Source: Euborellia annulipes (taxonomy: Eukaryota; Arthropoda; Insecta; Dermaptera; Anisolabididae). From it: a DNA stretch of 64,000 bases. A program made the translations under genes and the position numbers. The stretch is from assembly GCA_023213315.1 (NCBI GenBank), contig JAKCPI010028416.1, positions 1 through 64,000 on the forward strand, in the 5' to 3' direction. The notes beneath the pieces are model-generated. The model saw only the letters and a list, made by a program, of their open reading frames with translations. It did not search any database and was not told where the DNA came from. Position 1 is the stretch's first letter. Each line of letters starts with the position of its first letter. Below are positions 21,728-31,165 of the stretch, piece after piece.

Positions 21728-22467
21728 TATGAAAATTTTGAGAGAGGTTGTCACAAAATTATAAAATTTTCTAAAATATTGTAAATAATCTAATTTTCTC
21801 CAGTGTAGACAATTTTGAATTGAAAGAACAAATTATTTTTGAAATTGGCCAAAGAGTACAGGTACTTTATTAAATTTATGTCGGGTCAAATAACGGCAAT
21901 TTTGATAAATTTTAAATGTGCTACGAGGGCTGAAATTTTATATTTAAATCTTCCCATATTTTATAGTCCAGGAATGTCCTCAAATGGGGTGGCTCAAGAA
22001 AATCAGGAAAATGAAGAATTTTTCCATTGAAAAGCACTAAGTCTTGTCTCTCATTGTCAAATATATAGACAGTTTCGAAAGTATTGCAATTGATGACGAG
22101 ATTTTAATGGAAATACACATTTTGAGGGTCATTGATTAAGAAAAATATTTCAAGAACGCCAAGTGCGACGAAAGTAAAATTTGATATCTAATCTTGGCTA
22201 CCCCCTGGCACGTAACACTGAGTTTCTGAACAAAATCAGCCAAAGAGTACTAGTACTTTATTGATGTACTTTTTCAGTTTTTTTCGATTTTCTCAAAAAT
22301 CTCTTCAACGATTTTGATTAAATTTCAAAAATCAATTATTTTTTAGATGCTCTTTAAAATGTATATTCTCAATTATTTCAAGATAAGGAATTTTACTGTT
22401 CGGTTGATGTTCAATGTGAAAATTATAACAAAATAAATCAATATTTCATTTTTTAGATTTTATTGAC

Positions 22468-22512
22468 GACTGCATACCGGTTAAGACAGTTTCGGCTCAT
22501 TGCCATCATCAG
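22468..22512 (-). ncRNA. Hammerhead-ribozyme-like motif in Penelope 3' region (minus copy)
   Basis: Read on the minus strand: CTGATGA, stem TGGC-AATGA-GCC, GAAA, then CTG...CAG closing a 14-nt loop, then the cleavage-type triplet GTC. These are the conserved core positions of a type I hammerhead. Hammerheads are documented in Penelope-like elements. Stem I pairing is only about 3 bp here, so activity is doubtful. Confidence 0.45.
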
Positions 22513-23219
22513 GCCTGCAAAGAACCATTTTTACATTAATAACAAATTTTTCATTCTAGGAAATAAAATTCATATTCAGAACATACAAAATGTTATGAGT
22601 TTTGTAAAACAGACATTTAAAACTTTAACAAAATTTTTTTAAAACAACATTTTTACTTTCAAATATCAAAAATCAAAATATAAAAATTACACAAAGGAAA
22701 CAAATTATTTTTAACATTTTTTACCTCAAATCCTTCATTTCCTTCAAAAACAATATTTATCTTCTCAGTTCTATGATTGTTTTTAGAAAATTTGTCAAAA
22801 CTCAAGTTGGTTTAGTTTTTGACTTTCTTAAATTAGCACTAAACAAGAGCTTTGTCATATATTTAGAAACAATTTTTAATAATGGTTGTTAGTTAACATT
22901 GATGAATTGACACTATAAAATATAAAGATTTACTGCTAGATTTCTTTACAAAAACATTAGTGAAGTTAGTTACATAATGTTATGATTTTTATTCACCACC
23001 TCACGCATAGAGCATATTCATGAAATCTGTTATTTTTTCTCTCTCCCTCTCATTAAAAAACTTTTTCATACATTCTTTATATAATATTTAAAAAGTACAC
23101 ATTTTTTTTTTTTTTTTTTCAATTTTTCTTTTTTATATTTTGCACATTCATTTTTTAATTCAATTTTAATTGCTATCTTATTAATATTTAATTATTTTTG
23201 GCGCACTATTTAAATATAA

Positions 23220-23764
23220 TCATCCCAAACTGTCTGTCGTTCCAATTTTAAAAATTTCATCTCTATAAAAATTATTTTTTATCTCAGAAATTATATTACA
23301 ATACATCAAGGATACATTTTCCCTTCCTATTCTGTAGTTGATGGATTCCTCGGTGTATATATGTATAAAGCATGATTCATAGATTTTTCTTCTATTAACA
23401 TCCCTTTCACATTTCAAGATTTTCGTATCCTCTAAAGAAAATTCATGTTTTTCTTCAAGGGAATGTACAGAAAGTGCAGAGGAAGGTAGCTTCTTGGTTA
23501 CTGTGCCAAAATGTTCATGTACTCGAGTCTTCAGTTTTCTCCCAGTTTCGCCTATATAAATAGACTTTTTTCCTACTTCAGAACAAGTTTTGCATGGTAT
23601 AGCGTAGATTACTCCTGTTTTTTCCATTAGTTCAGTTCTGTCTTTGTAGTTGAGTAATTGTTGTAGCGGCTTTTCAGTTTTAAAAGCTACATTGATATTG
23701 CATCTTCTTAGTATTGATCTTATGCTTTCAGATAATTGCGGAATATAGGGTATAGATCCCACAT
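23220..23764 (-). pseudogene. Penelope-like element C-terminal region with GIY-YIG endonuclease
   Basis: An open frame continues upstream to 23855, but its first 32 residues are the antisense of the neighbouring inverted copy. From about residue 33 it matches the end of Penelope-like polyproteins: SIPYIPQLSESIRSILRRC, then the GIY-YIG nuclease core GVIYAIPC (the GIY strand) and YIGETGRKLKTR (the YIG strand and catalytic R). C-x2-C (CKTC) and a downstream H-x-H (HEH) fit the zinc-binding extra motif of Penelope nucleases. The product would nick the target DNA for primed reverse transcription. The reverse transcriptase is missing: the unit is 5'-truncated, ending at the inverted junction. The stop follows TDSLG. 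Confidence 0.85.
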
Positions 23765-23775
23765 ACAGTTGGTGT

Positions 23776-24146
23776 AAACTTGTTCTGAAGTAGGAAAAAA
23801 GTCTATTTATATAGGCGAAACTGGGAGAAAACTGAAGACTCGAGTACATGAACATTTTGGCACAGTAACCAAGAAGCTACCTTCCTCTGCACTTTCTGTA
23901 CATTCCCTTGAAGAAAAACATGAATTTTCTTTAGAGGATACGAAAATCTTGAAATGTGAAAGGGATGTTAATAGAAGAAAAATCTATGAATCATGCTTTA
24001 TACATATATACACCGAGGAATCCATCAACTACAGAATAGGAAGGGAAAATGTATCCTTGATGTATTGTAATATAATTTCTGAGATAAAAAATAATTTTTA
24101 TAGAGATGAAATTTTTAAAATTGGAACGACAGACAGTTTGGGATGA
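23776..24146 (+). pseudogene. Inverted partial copy of the Penelope GIY-YIG region
   Basis: Same coding sequence as 23220-23590 in the opposite direction, entering mid-domain (TCSEVGKKSIYIGETG...) and ending at the same stop. It lacks the GIY strand. It shares the 3' untranslated sequence with the minus copy up to the BEL insertion point at 24558. Confidence 0.85.
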
Positions 24147-24553
24147 TTATATTTAAATAGTGCGCCAAAAATAATTAAATATTAATAAGATAGCAATTAA
24201 AATTGAATTAAAAAATGAATGTGCAAAATATAAAAAAGAAAAATTGAAAAAAAAAAAAAAAAAAAATGTGTACTTTTTAAATATTATATAAAGAATGTAT
24301 GAAAAAGTTTTTTAATGAGAGGGAGAGAGAAAAAATAACAGATTTCATGAATATGCTCTATGCGTGAGGTGGTGAATAAAAATCATAACATTATGTAACT
24401 AACTTCACTAATGTTTTTGTAAAGAAATCTAGCAGTAAATCTTTATATTTTATAGTGTCAATTCATCAATGTTAACTAACAACCATTATTAAAAATTGTT
24501 TCTAAATATATGACAAAGCTCTTGTTTAGTGCTAATTTAAGAAAGTCAAAAAC

Positions 24554-24558
24554 TAAAC
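24554..24558. repeat. BEL/Pao target duplication TAAAC, left copy
   Basis: TAAAC occurs at 24554-24558 and 28499-28503. The uninterrupted inverted Penelope copy (22812-22830) shows the site with a single TAAAC (GTTTA on the plus strand). Confidence 0.9.
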
Positions 24559-24866
24559 TGTTGCGAACTCATCGCAATTTGAAAAAGCCGCTCTCCTCCA
24601 TCCACACACCTCAGCAAATTGTCTCATGTTCCCATCCACAGCAAGAAGTCTCCCATCTCTTCACCTACCTCTCTGCCTAGCAAACCCCCCTCTCCTGCCC
24701 GCAATTCCAACGCCCGAGCACATGTCTCGTTCACTTGCCTTCCAACTCCAGTCCAATCAACATGTAGCATTTTCACACAAAACATTCATTTCCACGTGCA
24801 ATAGTTTCATATCAGTTCATTATACATCTTGGCCAGTAATCAGTACATTTTTTACACACACATACA
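24559..24866 (+). repeat. BEL 5' LTR (shortened)
   Basis: Starts TGTTGCGAACTCATCGCAAT and matches the 3' LTR for about 295 bp up to GTACATTTTTTA. It then jumps to the last bases CACACACATACA, lacking about 130 bp that the 3' LTR has. Confidence 0.85.
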
Positions 24867-24884
24867 TGGTCCGTCGAGCCGAAT
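24867..24884 (+). promoter_or_regulatory. BEL primer-binding site, complementary to tRNA-Tyr 3' end
   Basis: TGGTCCGTCGAGCCGAAT directly follows the 5' LTR. Its complement, CGGCTCGACGGACCA, fits the 3' end of animal tRNA-Tyr (...CCGGCTCGAAGGA plus CCA) with one acceptor-stem difference. Primer identity is inferred. Confidence 0.6.
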
Positions 24885-25284
24885 GTTATAATTGTATAAC
24901 ATTTGTAAGTGTGAAAACATCATTTTGGAGCCAAGCACATGGTTGATTCAGTGAAAAAGTGAACAAGAGAAGAAAACATATGGTCAAGATGTTCAAGCAA
25001 GTTCAAGTGTAAAAACATTTTCAAGACATTCAAGTAGTTAAACATTTGCACAACGCACATGTTCATGCATTTTTTGGAGCAAAATCATCATTTTCAAGTG
25101 GAAAATCATCATAGTCAAGTCAAGCACGTGGTCAGCCATTTTCACATAACATATGGTCATCAAGTTTCATACTGCAGAAGAAAAGAAGAGGTTCAATTAA
25201 CCCAGGCAAGCACACAAGCACACATTTCAAGCTAAGTAAAGCATTTATTTATTTTTATTATTTCAAACACATTGTTCAATTATC

Positions 25285-27630
25285 ATGGATGGATATTTGA
25301 AAATCGTTAAAATCATTAAGGCAAAGCACACAAGGTTGTTGAATGCAATTCCTCAACAGGATTCTGCATTTACCAATACATTCATTAATGCACAAATAAA
25401 AAAAATAAATGATTTAGAAACCGAATTCGCACATGTTCAACAAAACATTCTGTTAACAGCAGAAGACGATGATACATTCAACAAATATGAGAATGAGTTG
25501 GCCATTCTCGAAGATAATATTACATCAACTTTGTGCAAGTATCAAAATTTATTATCAATTATTAGTTCATCTAAACAATCAGAAAATTCTCAATCAGCAA
25601 CAAACGGTCAAATTAAGAAGATAAAATTGCCTCCCATAGAATTACCACATTTTGAAGGAAATTATAAAAATTGGACATCTTTCTACGATTTATACAATTC
25701 ATTAATTCATAACAATGATTCGCTTAGCAATGCAGAAAAATTTAAATATTTAAAAACACATTTGAAAGGAGAAGCATTGTCTCTGATTATTAACATTCAA
25801 ATTTCCGATGCAAATTACCCAGAAGCACTAAATTTATTAATAAAAAGATACAACAATAAACGATTAATTATTAACTCCCATTTAGAAACAATGTTCAAAT
25901 TACCAGCCATAACAAATTCGCACAATCTCAGACAACTTGTTGACAAATTTCATGAATCTATTTCGGCCATCAAAGTTATTCAAGAAGAAATTAAGCATTG
26001 GGATGTTATTTTAAATTACATGTTTTTAGAAAAATTGGATAGAGACACTAGAAGTCAATGGGAATTGCACATTGCTAACCACCATATTGAAATGCCCACC
26101 TTTGAGCAGTTAATGAACTTTTTGGACGAAAAGGCATCAGCTATTACAATAGTAAATCAAAGCCAACAAGTAAGCAAGCCCAAAATGCAAGTTTTGTCAG
26201 GCTCAGAGCCAAAAACAAGTCATGCCCACATTAGAACAAGCGAAGTCTCAAGATGCACCCTCTGCCAAGGACAACAGCATCCTATTTTTCAATGTGAAAA
26301 ATTCAAGGCTGCTGATGTTACTTCAAGATTCAACATGGTAAAACAACAACGGTTATGCTACAATTGTTTAAAGTATGGTCATTCCGCATATGCATGTCAC
26401 AACAAATACAAATGCAAGAAATGTGGCGAAGCACATAGCACTCTTCTTCACAAAGAGCCCATCAGGGCATCCACTAGCAACAATTCACAACAGCAAGTAA
26501 CAGAAAATTCATCCACTCAGGCAGTAAATTCAATTCAGGCACAATCATTTACAGGACATATATCGACTCAGGAACAAGAAAACACACAAATTGTACTAGC
26601 TACAGCTTGTGTAAACATCAACACAGATGATAAATGTATTGTGGCCCGCGCACTTTTGGATTCAGGCTCTCAAGTTAATTTAATTACAGAAAATTGCTTT
26701 CAGAAACTCAACATTCCAAGAAAACCATTCATCGGCACCATTAAAGGCGTACAGGACAATCAAGCAATAAAAATCAATGGACAAGCAACAATCAACATTT
26801 ATAGTAGCACAAACAAGACACATTTTCGAATCAACGTCCTGATCACTTCAAGAATTACTGGCAATCTTCCATCCACTGAAATGAACCCAGAGCCGTGGAC
26901 ACATTTAAACGACATTCCACTTGCAGATCCATTTTATTTCCAACCTGACAAGATAGATTTATTAATTGGAGCAGAATTGTTTCCCAGTTCGATTATTTTA
27001 AGAGATCGAATTGAGAGCATCAATGGCTCACCAATTGCATTAAACAGCAGCTTTGGTTGGATTTTATCAGGAAAAACTTATAGCATGAATCAAATGTCAT
27101 CGTTAAGTTTACATTGTATCCAAGAAAAACATAGTTGTCAAGGCAAAGGTCAATTGAAAGACATTCAAGTTGACACCAAGTTGTTAACTCTAAAGGAAAC
27201 CAAATGCGAAGAACATTTTCTTCAAACTCCACAACAAGATCCTGAAGGCAGGTACAGTGATCGCTTGCCTTTCAAGGAAAACAACAGTTTAGGAAGATCA
27301 TATGAAATTGCAAGAAGATCAATACAGTCAGGAAAATCACTTACAAGTACACATCCAATCAAGAAGAAGCAATATCAAGACTTCATGAAAGATTTTATTG
27401 ATTTAAAACACATGCACCACCTTCCTGTAGAAGTAAATAAGTCACAAGTATTTTATTTACCTCATCATGCAGTTCTCAAAGAACAAGATACCACCACCAA
27501 ATTGAAAGAGGGCGCATCCAAGACTAGCAGTAGATCCAATGATCTGAAGACAACAGTCTCTTTGCAAGAAGAAGGGTTTTTGAGCTTCGCAAGTGGCGCT
27601 CAAATGCTCCAGAACACAACGAACCCCTAA
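25285..27630 (+). CDS. BEL/Pao gag-protease polyprotein, truncated at the start of reverse transcriptase
   Basis: 781 codons starting MDGYLKIVKI after a 400-bp leader. Residues about 115-290 are the gag region (DUF1759 type, PHFEGNYKNWTSFYDLYNSL). Zinc-knuckle-like cysteine clusters are at 324-337 (CTLCQGQ...C) and 358-389 (CYNCLKYGHSAYAC, CKKCGEAH). The aspartic protease motif ALLDSGSQ is at 456-463, followed by DLLIGAELF (558-566) and SSFGWILSGK (588-597), all typical of BEL protease (DUF1758/A17). Residues 640-740 (CEEHFLQT, YLPHHAVLKE) begin the reverse transcriptase, but the frame loses its fingers motif after TTTKL and ends within 40 unrelated-looking codons. It could supply capsid and protease, not reverse transcription. 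Confidence 0.9.
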   Translation: MDGYLKIVKIIKAKHTRLLNAIPQQDSAFTNTFINAQIKKINDLETEFAHVQQNILLTAEDDDTFNKYENELAILEDNITSTLCKYQNLLSIISSSKQSENSQSATNGQIKKIKLPPIELPHFEGNYKNWTSFYDLYNSLIHNNDSLSNAEKFKYLKTHLKGEALSLIINIQISDANYPEALNLLIKRYNNKRLIINSHLETMFKLPAITNSHNLRQLVDKFHESISAIKVIQEEIKHWDVILNYMFLEKLDRDTRSQWELHIANHHIEMPTFEQLMNFLDEKASAITIVNQSQQVSKPKMQVLSGSEPKTSHAHIRTSEVSRCTLCQGQQHPIFQCEKFKAADVTSRFNMVKQQRLCYNCLKYGHSAYACHNKYKCKKCGEAHSTLLHKEPIRASTSNNSQQQVTENSSTQAVNSIQAQSFTGHISTQEQENTQIVLATACVNINTDDKCIVARALLDSGSQVNLITENCFQKLNIPRKPFIGTIKGVQDNQAIKINGQATINIYSSTNKTHFRINVLITSRITGNLPSTEMNPEPWTHLNDIPLADPFYFQPDKIDLLIGAELFPSSIILRDRIESINGSPIALNSSFGWILSGKTYSMNQMSSLSLHCIQEKHSCQGKGQLKDIQVDTKLLTLKETKCEEHFLQTPQQDPEGRYSDRLPFKENNSLGRSYEIARRSIQSGKSLTSTHPIKKKQYQDFMKDFIDLKHMHHLPVEVNKSQVFYLPHHAVLKEQDTTTKLKEGASKTSSRSNDLKTTVSLQEEGFLSFASGAQMLQNTTNP

Positions 27631-27789
27631 ATTCACATCCATCTCATGAAGCATTAATCACACACAAATCCTTGTTTGTCTCATCCCAAGTAAAAGCCTC
27701 AAAACATTGTTCCTCAAAATGACTCCTTTTCGATCAGCATTCCAAATTCATTCATTCAATAAATTCCAATTGTCCTATAATAAAACATT

Positions 27790-27960
27790 TTATTTGTCAC
27801 AGATGTCAAAGATTCTTGATCCATTAGGTTGAGGTCTCACCAGTCACCATCAAAGGCAAGGTTCTAATGCAATCATTAGGACCTCTACAAGTATACTGGG
27901 ACGAAGAGTTACCAGTATCAATTCAGCAACAATGGCACTCATCTCCATGGCTTTGAAAAC
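27790..27960 (+). pseudogene. BEL pol remnant (later reverse-transcriptase region)
   Basis: SKILDPLG (27806-27829) and, in a shifted frame, SPVTIKGKVLMQSL (27841-27880) and WDEELPVSIQQQWH (27897-27938) are the conserved BEL block that follows the reverse-transcriptase core. A stop (TGA at 27830) and a frame shift break it. RNase H and integrase are absent. Confidence 0.75.
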
Positions 27961-28050
27961 GCTTCAAAGCCAACAGAAGCAAGAATCACGCGACCAATCT
28001 CCAAGGTCTCCACTTCCAAATGAAGAAGGATAAAGCCCCCAAGGGCTTCA

Positions 28051-28062
28051 TGGGCGGCGGGA
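28051..28062 (+). promoter_or_regulatory. BEL polypurine tract
   Basis: GGGCGGCGGGA just before the 3' LTR start TGTTGCG; the expected plus-strand DNA priming site. Confidence 0.65.
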
Positions 28063-28498
28063 TGTTGCGAACTCATCGCAATTTGAAAAAGCCGCTCTCC
28101 TCCATCCACACACCTCAGCAAATTGTCTCATGTTCCCATCCACAGCAAGAAGTCTCCCATCTCTTCACCTACCTCTCTGCCTAGCAAACCCCCCTCTCCT
28201 GCCCGCAATTCCAACGCCCGAGCACATGTCTCGTTCACTTGCCTTCCAACTCCAGTCCAATCAACATGTAGCATTTTCACACAAAACATTCATTTCCACG
28301 TGCAATAGTTTCATATCAGTTCATTATACATCTTGGCCCAGTAATCAGTACATTTTTTATACAAACATTTTTATATACATTTTATATTCATTTTATATTT
28401 TTATATGTTAATTAAATTCAGTTAAACCAAAAACATTTCTATCATTTCACATTTCCGCTTGACTCCTAAATGATGCACACAACCCCCACACACAAACA
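28063..28498 (+). repeat. BEL 3' LTR (436 bp)
   Basis: TGTTGCGAACTCATC...CACACACAAACA, followed by TAAAC. Its first 295 bp are nearly identical to the 5' LTR. The extra AT-rich block at 28360-28480 is missing from the 5' LTR. Confidence 0.9.
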
Positions 28499-28800
28499 TA
28501 AACCAACTTGAGTTTTGACAAATTTTCTAAAAACAATCATAGAACTGAGAAGATAAATATTGTTTTTGAAGGAAATGAAGGATTTGAGGTAAAAAATGTT
28601 AAAAATAATTTGTTTCCTTTGTGTAATTTTTATATTTTGATTTTTGATATTTGAAAGTAAAAATGTTGTTTTAAAAAAATTTTGTTAAAGTTTTAAATGT
28701 CTGTTTTACAAAACTCATAACATTTTGTATGTTCTGAATATGAATTTTATTTCCTAGAATGAAAAATTTGTTATTAATGTAAAAATGGTTCTTTGCAGGC

Positions 28801-28845
28801 CTGATGATGGCAATGAGCCGAAACTGTCTTAACCGGTATGCAGTC
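28801..28845 (+). ncRNA. Hammerhead-ribozyme-like motif in Penelope 3' region (plus copy)
   Basis: Identical to the motif at 22468-22512, in the opposite orientation, downstream of the inverted GIY-YIG copy once the BEL element is removed. Core CTGATGA (28801-28807), GAAA (28820-28823), GTC (28843-28845). Confidence 0.45.
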
Positions 28846-29189
28846 GTCAATAAAATCTAAAAAATGAAATATTGATTTATTTTGTTATAATTTTCACATT
28901 GAACATCAACCGAACAGTAAAATTCCTTATCTTGAAATAATTAATAAAAACTGTTCCCCTTCTAATTAAATTAATGTATATTCTCATTTTTCAATTGAAA
29001 TGATTGCCGTGGTAACAAAATATAAATATTTTCCCATACTTATAAATTTTACATCTTGAATTCTAATATATTGACGGAAACTAAATATATCTCGACACAA
29101 AAAAATCTGGTGTGACAAGCACAGAACACAACTTTCGTTTATTGAAGATAAGAGAAAGTTGTGTGCTGTGCTACAGTCACATTAATTAT

Positions 29190-30690
29190 TTTTTAGATGT
29201 TCATTCAAAACAAAAAATTCATTTCAATTTCACTAAAAATTTACCACAAATGCGTTTACTTTCGTCTTCTAAAGGGGTTAAAAAAAAAAGAAAAAAGAAA
29301 GTACTCTAATAAAATTCCTATATAAATAGTTAGATGTCTCTCAGAGAGAAGGTCGTTAGGGCGTCTCTCTCTCTCTCTCGCATTTGCGCTCGAGTCACAC
29401 GCGGTTTTAAATAAAGATGGTTGTCACGCACTCTATACGACGACGAGGGCGGATTACGGTCTGTACGTTGCGGGAGAGAGAGAGAGAGAGAAAAAAATGA
29501 AGGAGAAAAAAAACGGGTCTTCTTTATTCTACTCTATATGACGAAAGAGAAAAGAAAAGAACCCCCCCCCTCCCCCACCTCCCCTCACCCCCATCATCAT
29601 AAGATGAGAAGAAAATAATCATAAATATTTTTTTTTGAATATTCAGGTCGTATTTGCGATTAAAGTAGAGAGGGAGTGACGTCATATGAACAATTAAGTT
29701 TTACATTTACCGCCTAGAGTAACTCGGTACTGAATCGTCTTATTATAATTCATATGAAATAGATAGAGAAATATCTATATCTTGTTACCATGACAACTTT
29801 TGTTAGAATTACAAACTTTACCCATCTATATCTCCCGAACGTTCAATTTAGCGTGATTATGTATTAGACCACTTTTGTTTATAATTTAATTTCGATTATT
29901 TTTGTATAGATGAATTTTTGCGAAAAATCGCATAGTTTTGGAGATATTTGCGAAAAACCATTTTCCCGCAAATTTAGCGGTTTATTCCTGCTAAACGCCC
30001 CGGTACTGGAAATGCTGACTCTAGAGTATCTTTCCAACACTAAAATGCAACCTATTCTGAAAATATTAGCCTTCAGAAAACTCTTGTCCATTTTTATCGC
30101 CAGCTCTTGGACTTAATTTAAATCGTAGGAACGCCTGGGAGTTAGGCAACCAGTAGCATAAAGAAGAGATTCAAAGAAACCACTACACTCCCACTTGACC
30201 CAACATAATTTTTTTCTAATAGGTCAGAAGTAGTAGGCAAGTCTCTACGTTCTACGTAGAGCCAAGAGCGGATATAGAGGGAGGGGGTAAAGGGGGAAAT
30301 TACTGTAATATGTTAATTAAATAAGAGACCTCAATTTAAGGCTTTAAAACATCAAAATTCAACTTTATTTAATAACATTAAATGTTAGTTTTATAATAAT
30401 AATAAATGTATCAAAATAGCAACAACATGTAAAATACAAAACATATATCACATTCACCCCCCCCCCTTGAGATCTGAAAAAAATACTTTTTTTCGAAAAA
30501 AAAAAATTGATTTTGAATGTAAAATTTTAAAAATTAATGCTTAAATATTTGATTTGTATTTATAATCTAGCCAACAAGTACAGAATGTGCCTTTAGATTA
30601 CCGAAATTAAGTAAAAATTGTGTGCTGTGCGACCAGTCACACCAGATCCCCCCCCCGAGAAACACCTCTGGATCCCCTCTTGCGTAGAGC
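29190..30690. repeat. Outer right-arm region, counterpart of 3240-4760
   Basis: Reverse of the left-arm outer part: GA microsatellite and GAGGGCGGATTACGG at 29440-29490, and family B with CCAGTCACACCAGATC and GAGAAACACCTCTGGATCC at 30597-30680. Substitutions are clearly more frequent than near the centre. The short frames are not conserved between the arms. Confidence 0.6.
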
Positions 30691-30699
30691 CAAGATATA

Positions 30700-31165
30700 T
30701 CAGAATGGTAGCTAATAATTTAATGCATTTGGCTTTTATCAATAAAATACGCGTACTTTTTGTACCTTTTATAAAAGCATAAAAATATATAAATATAGGC
30801 TAACACTATATCGGCTGTTAGACTAGCCTGCCATCTATTGCAAGAATGCTGAACTAATTTGACAGTTGGTTTTTAAATAAATCATCTAAGCTTATTTTAA
30901 AAATTTCTTAATTAATATGTGATTAATAATAACAATAAATTCATTTTTAAATTTAAAGAAAATTAAAGATTATTGGGACAGATTGTTTTTTGTATTTGCT
31001 TGATAACAAAAAAATTAATTACGATTATTTTTTAATACGTCATTAAAAAAATTATATCTCGATGTCCCAATAATCTCTTATGAATTTAATTCATTTAAAA
31101 AAAACCGCATTGAAAAATTTCTTATAATAGTGTTGTTTTTTTTAACACCGCTCCTATACCCCCTT
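30700..31165 (-). mobile_element. Family C repeat crossing the palindrome's right boundary
   Basis: A full C copy in reverse: CAGAATGGTAGCTAATAATT, CTAGCCTGCCATCTATTGC, CCCAATAATCTCTTATG, terminus CGCTCCTATACCCCCTTAA. Only its first 100 bp or so has a partner in the left arm. Confidence 0.7.

Larger units (their letters stand above)
24559..28498 (+). mobile_element. BEL/Pao LTR retrotransposon, internally deleted (3.94 kb)
   Basis: TG...CA long terminal repeats (24559-24866 and 28063-28498), 5-bp duplication TAAAC, primer-binding site, gag-protease frame, decayed pol remnant and polypurine tract are all in order. The internal part is about 3.2 kb against 5-6 kb for full BEL elements; most of reverse transcriptase, RNase H and integrase is missing. 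It inserted into the plus arm of the Penelope pair, making it one of the youngest events in the window. Confidence 0.92.
22372..28972. mobile_element. Composite insertion: Penelope-like inverted pair containing a BEL/Pao element
   Basis: Flanked by a perfect 14-bp duplication AATGTATATTCTCA (22358-22371 and 28973-28986), lying inside the old repeat A copy of the right arm and absent from the left arm. The Penelope-like part has inverted arms 22372-23590 and 23776-24558 plus 28504-28942 around a 185-bp unique loop (23591-23775). A 30-bp unpaired tail (28943-28972) precedes the right duplication. Without the BEL insertion the unit is about 2.66 kb. Confidence 0.88.
13433..30800 (-). repeat. Giant inverted duplication, right arm with two nested insertions
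   Basis: This is the reverse complement of 13380 back to 3130. Two stretches have no left-arm counterpart: 19842-20508 (a repeat A copy) and 22372-28972 plus one 14-bp duplication (Penelope-like/BEL nest). Removing them restores the left-arm order without gaps. The outer limit lies in a family C repeat that continues intact to 31165, whereas the left-arm copy is cut at about 3130. Confidence 0.95.

Noticed and set aside
24619..24946. Open frames in the BEL LTRs (MSHVPIHSKKSP... and MFPSTARSLP...)
   Set aside because: They lie wholly in the LTRs and appear in both; no domain, composition follows the C-rich LTR.
3130..30800. Palindrome as a sequencing or assembly foldback artefact
   Set aside because: Not fully excluded, but right-arm-only insertions with their own duplications and outward-rising divergence would not arise from one molecule read twice.
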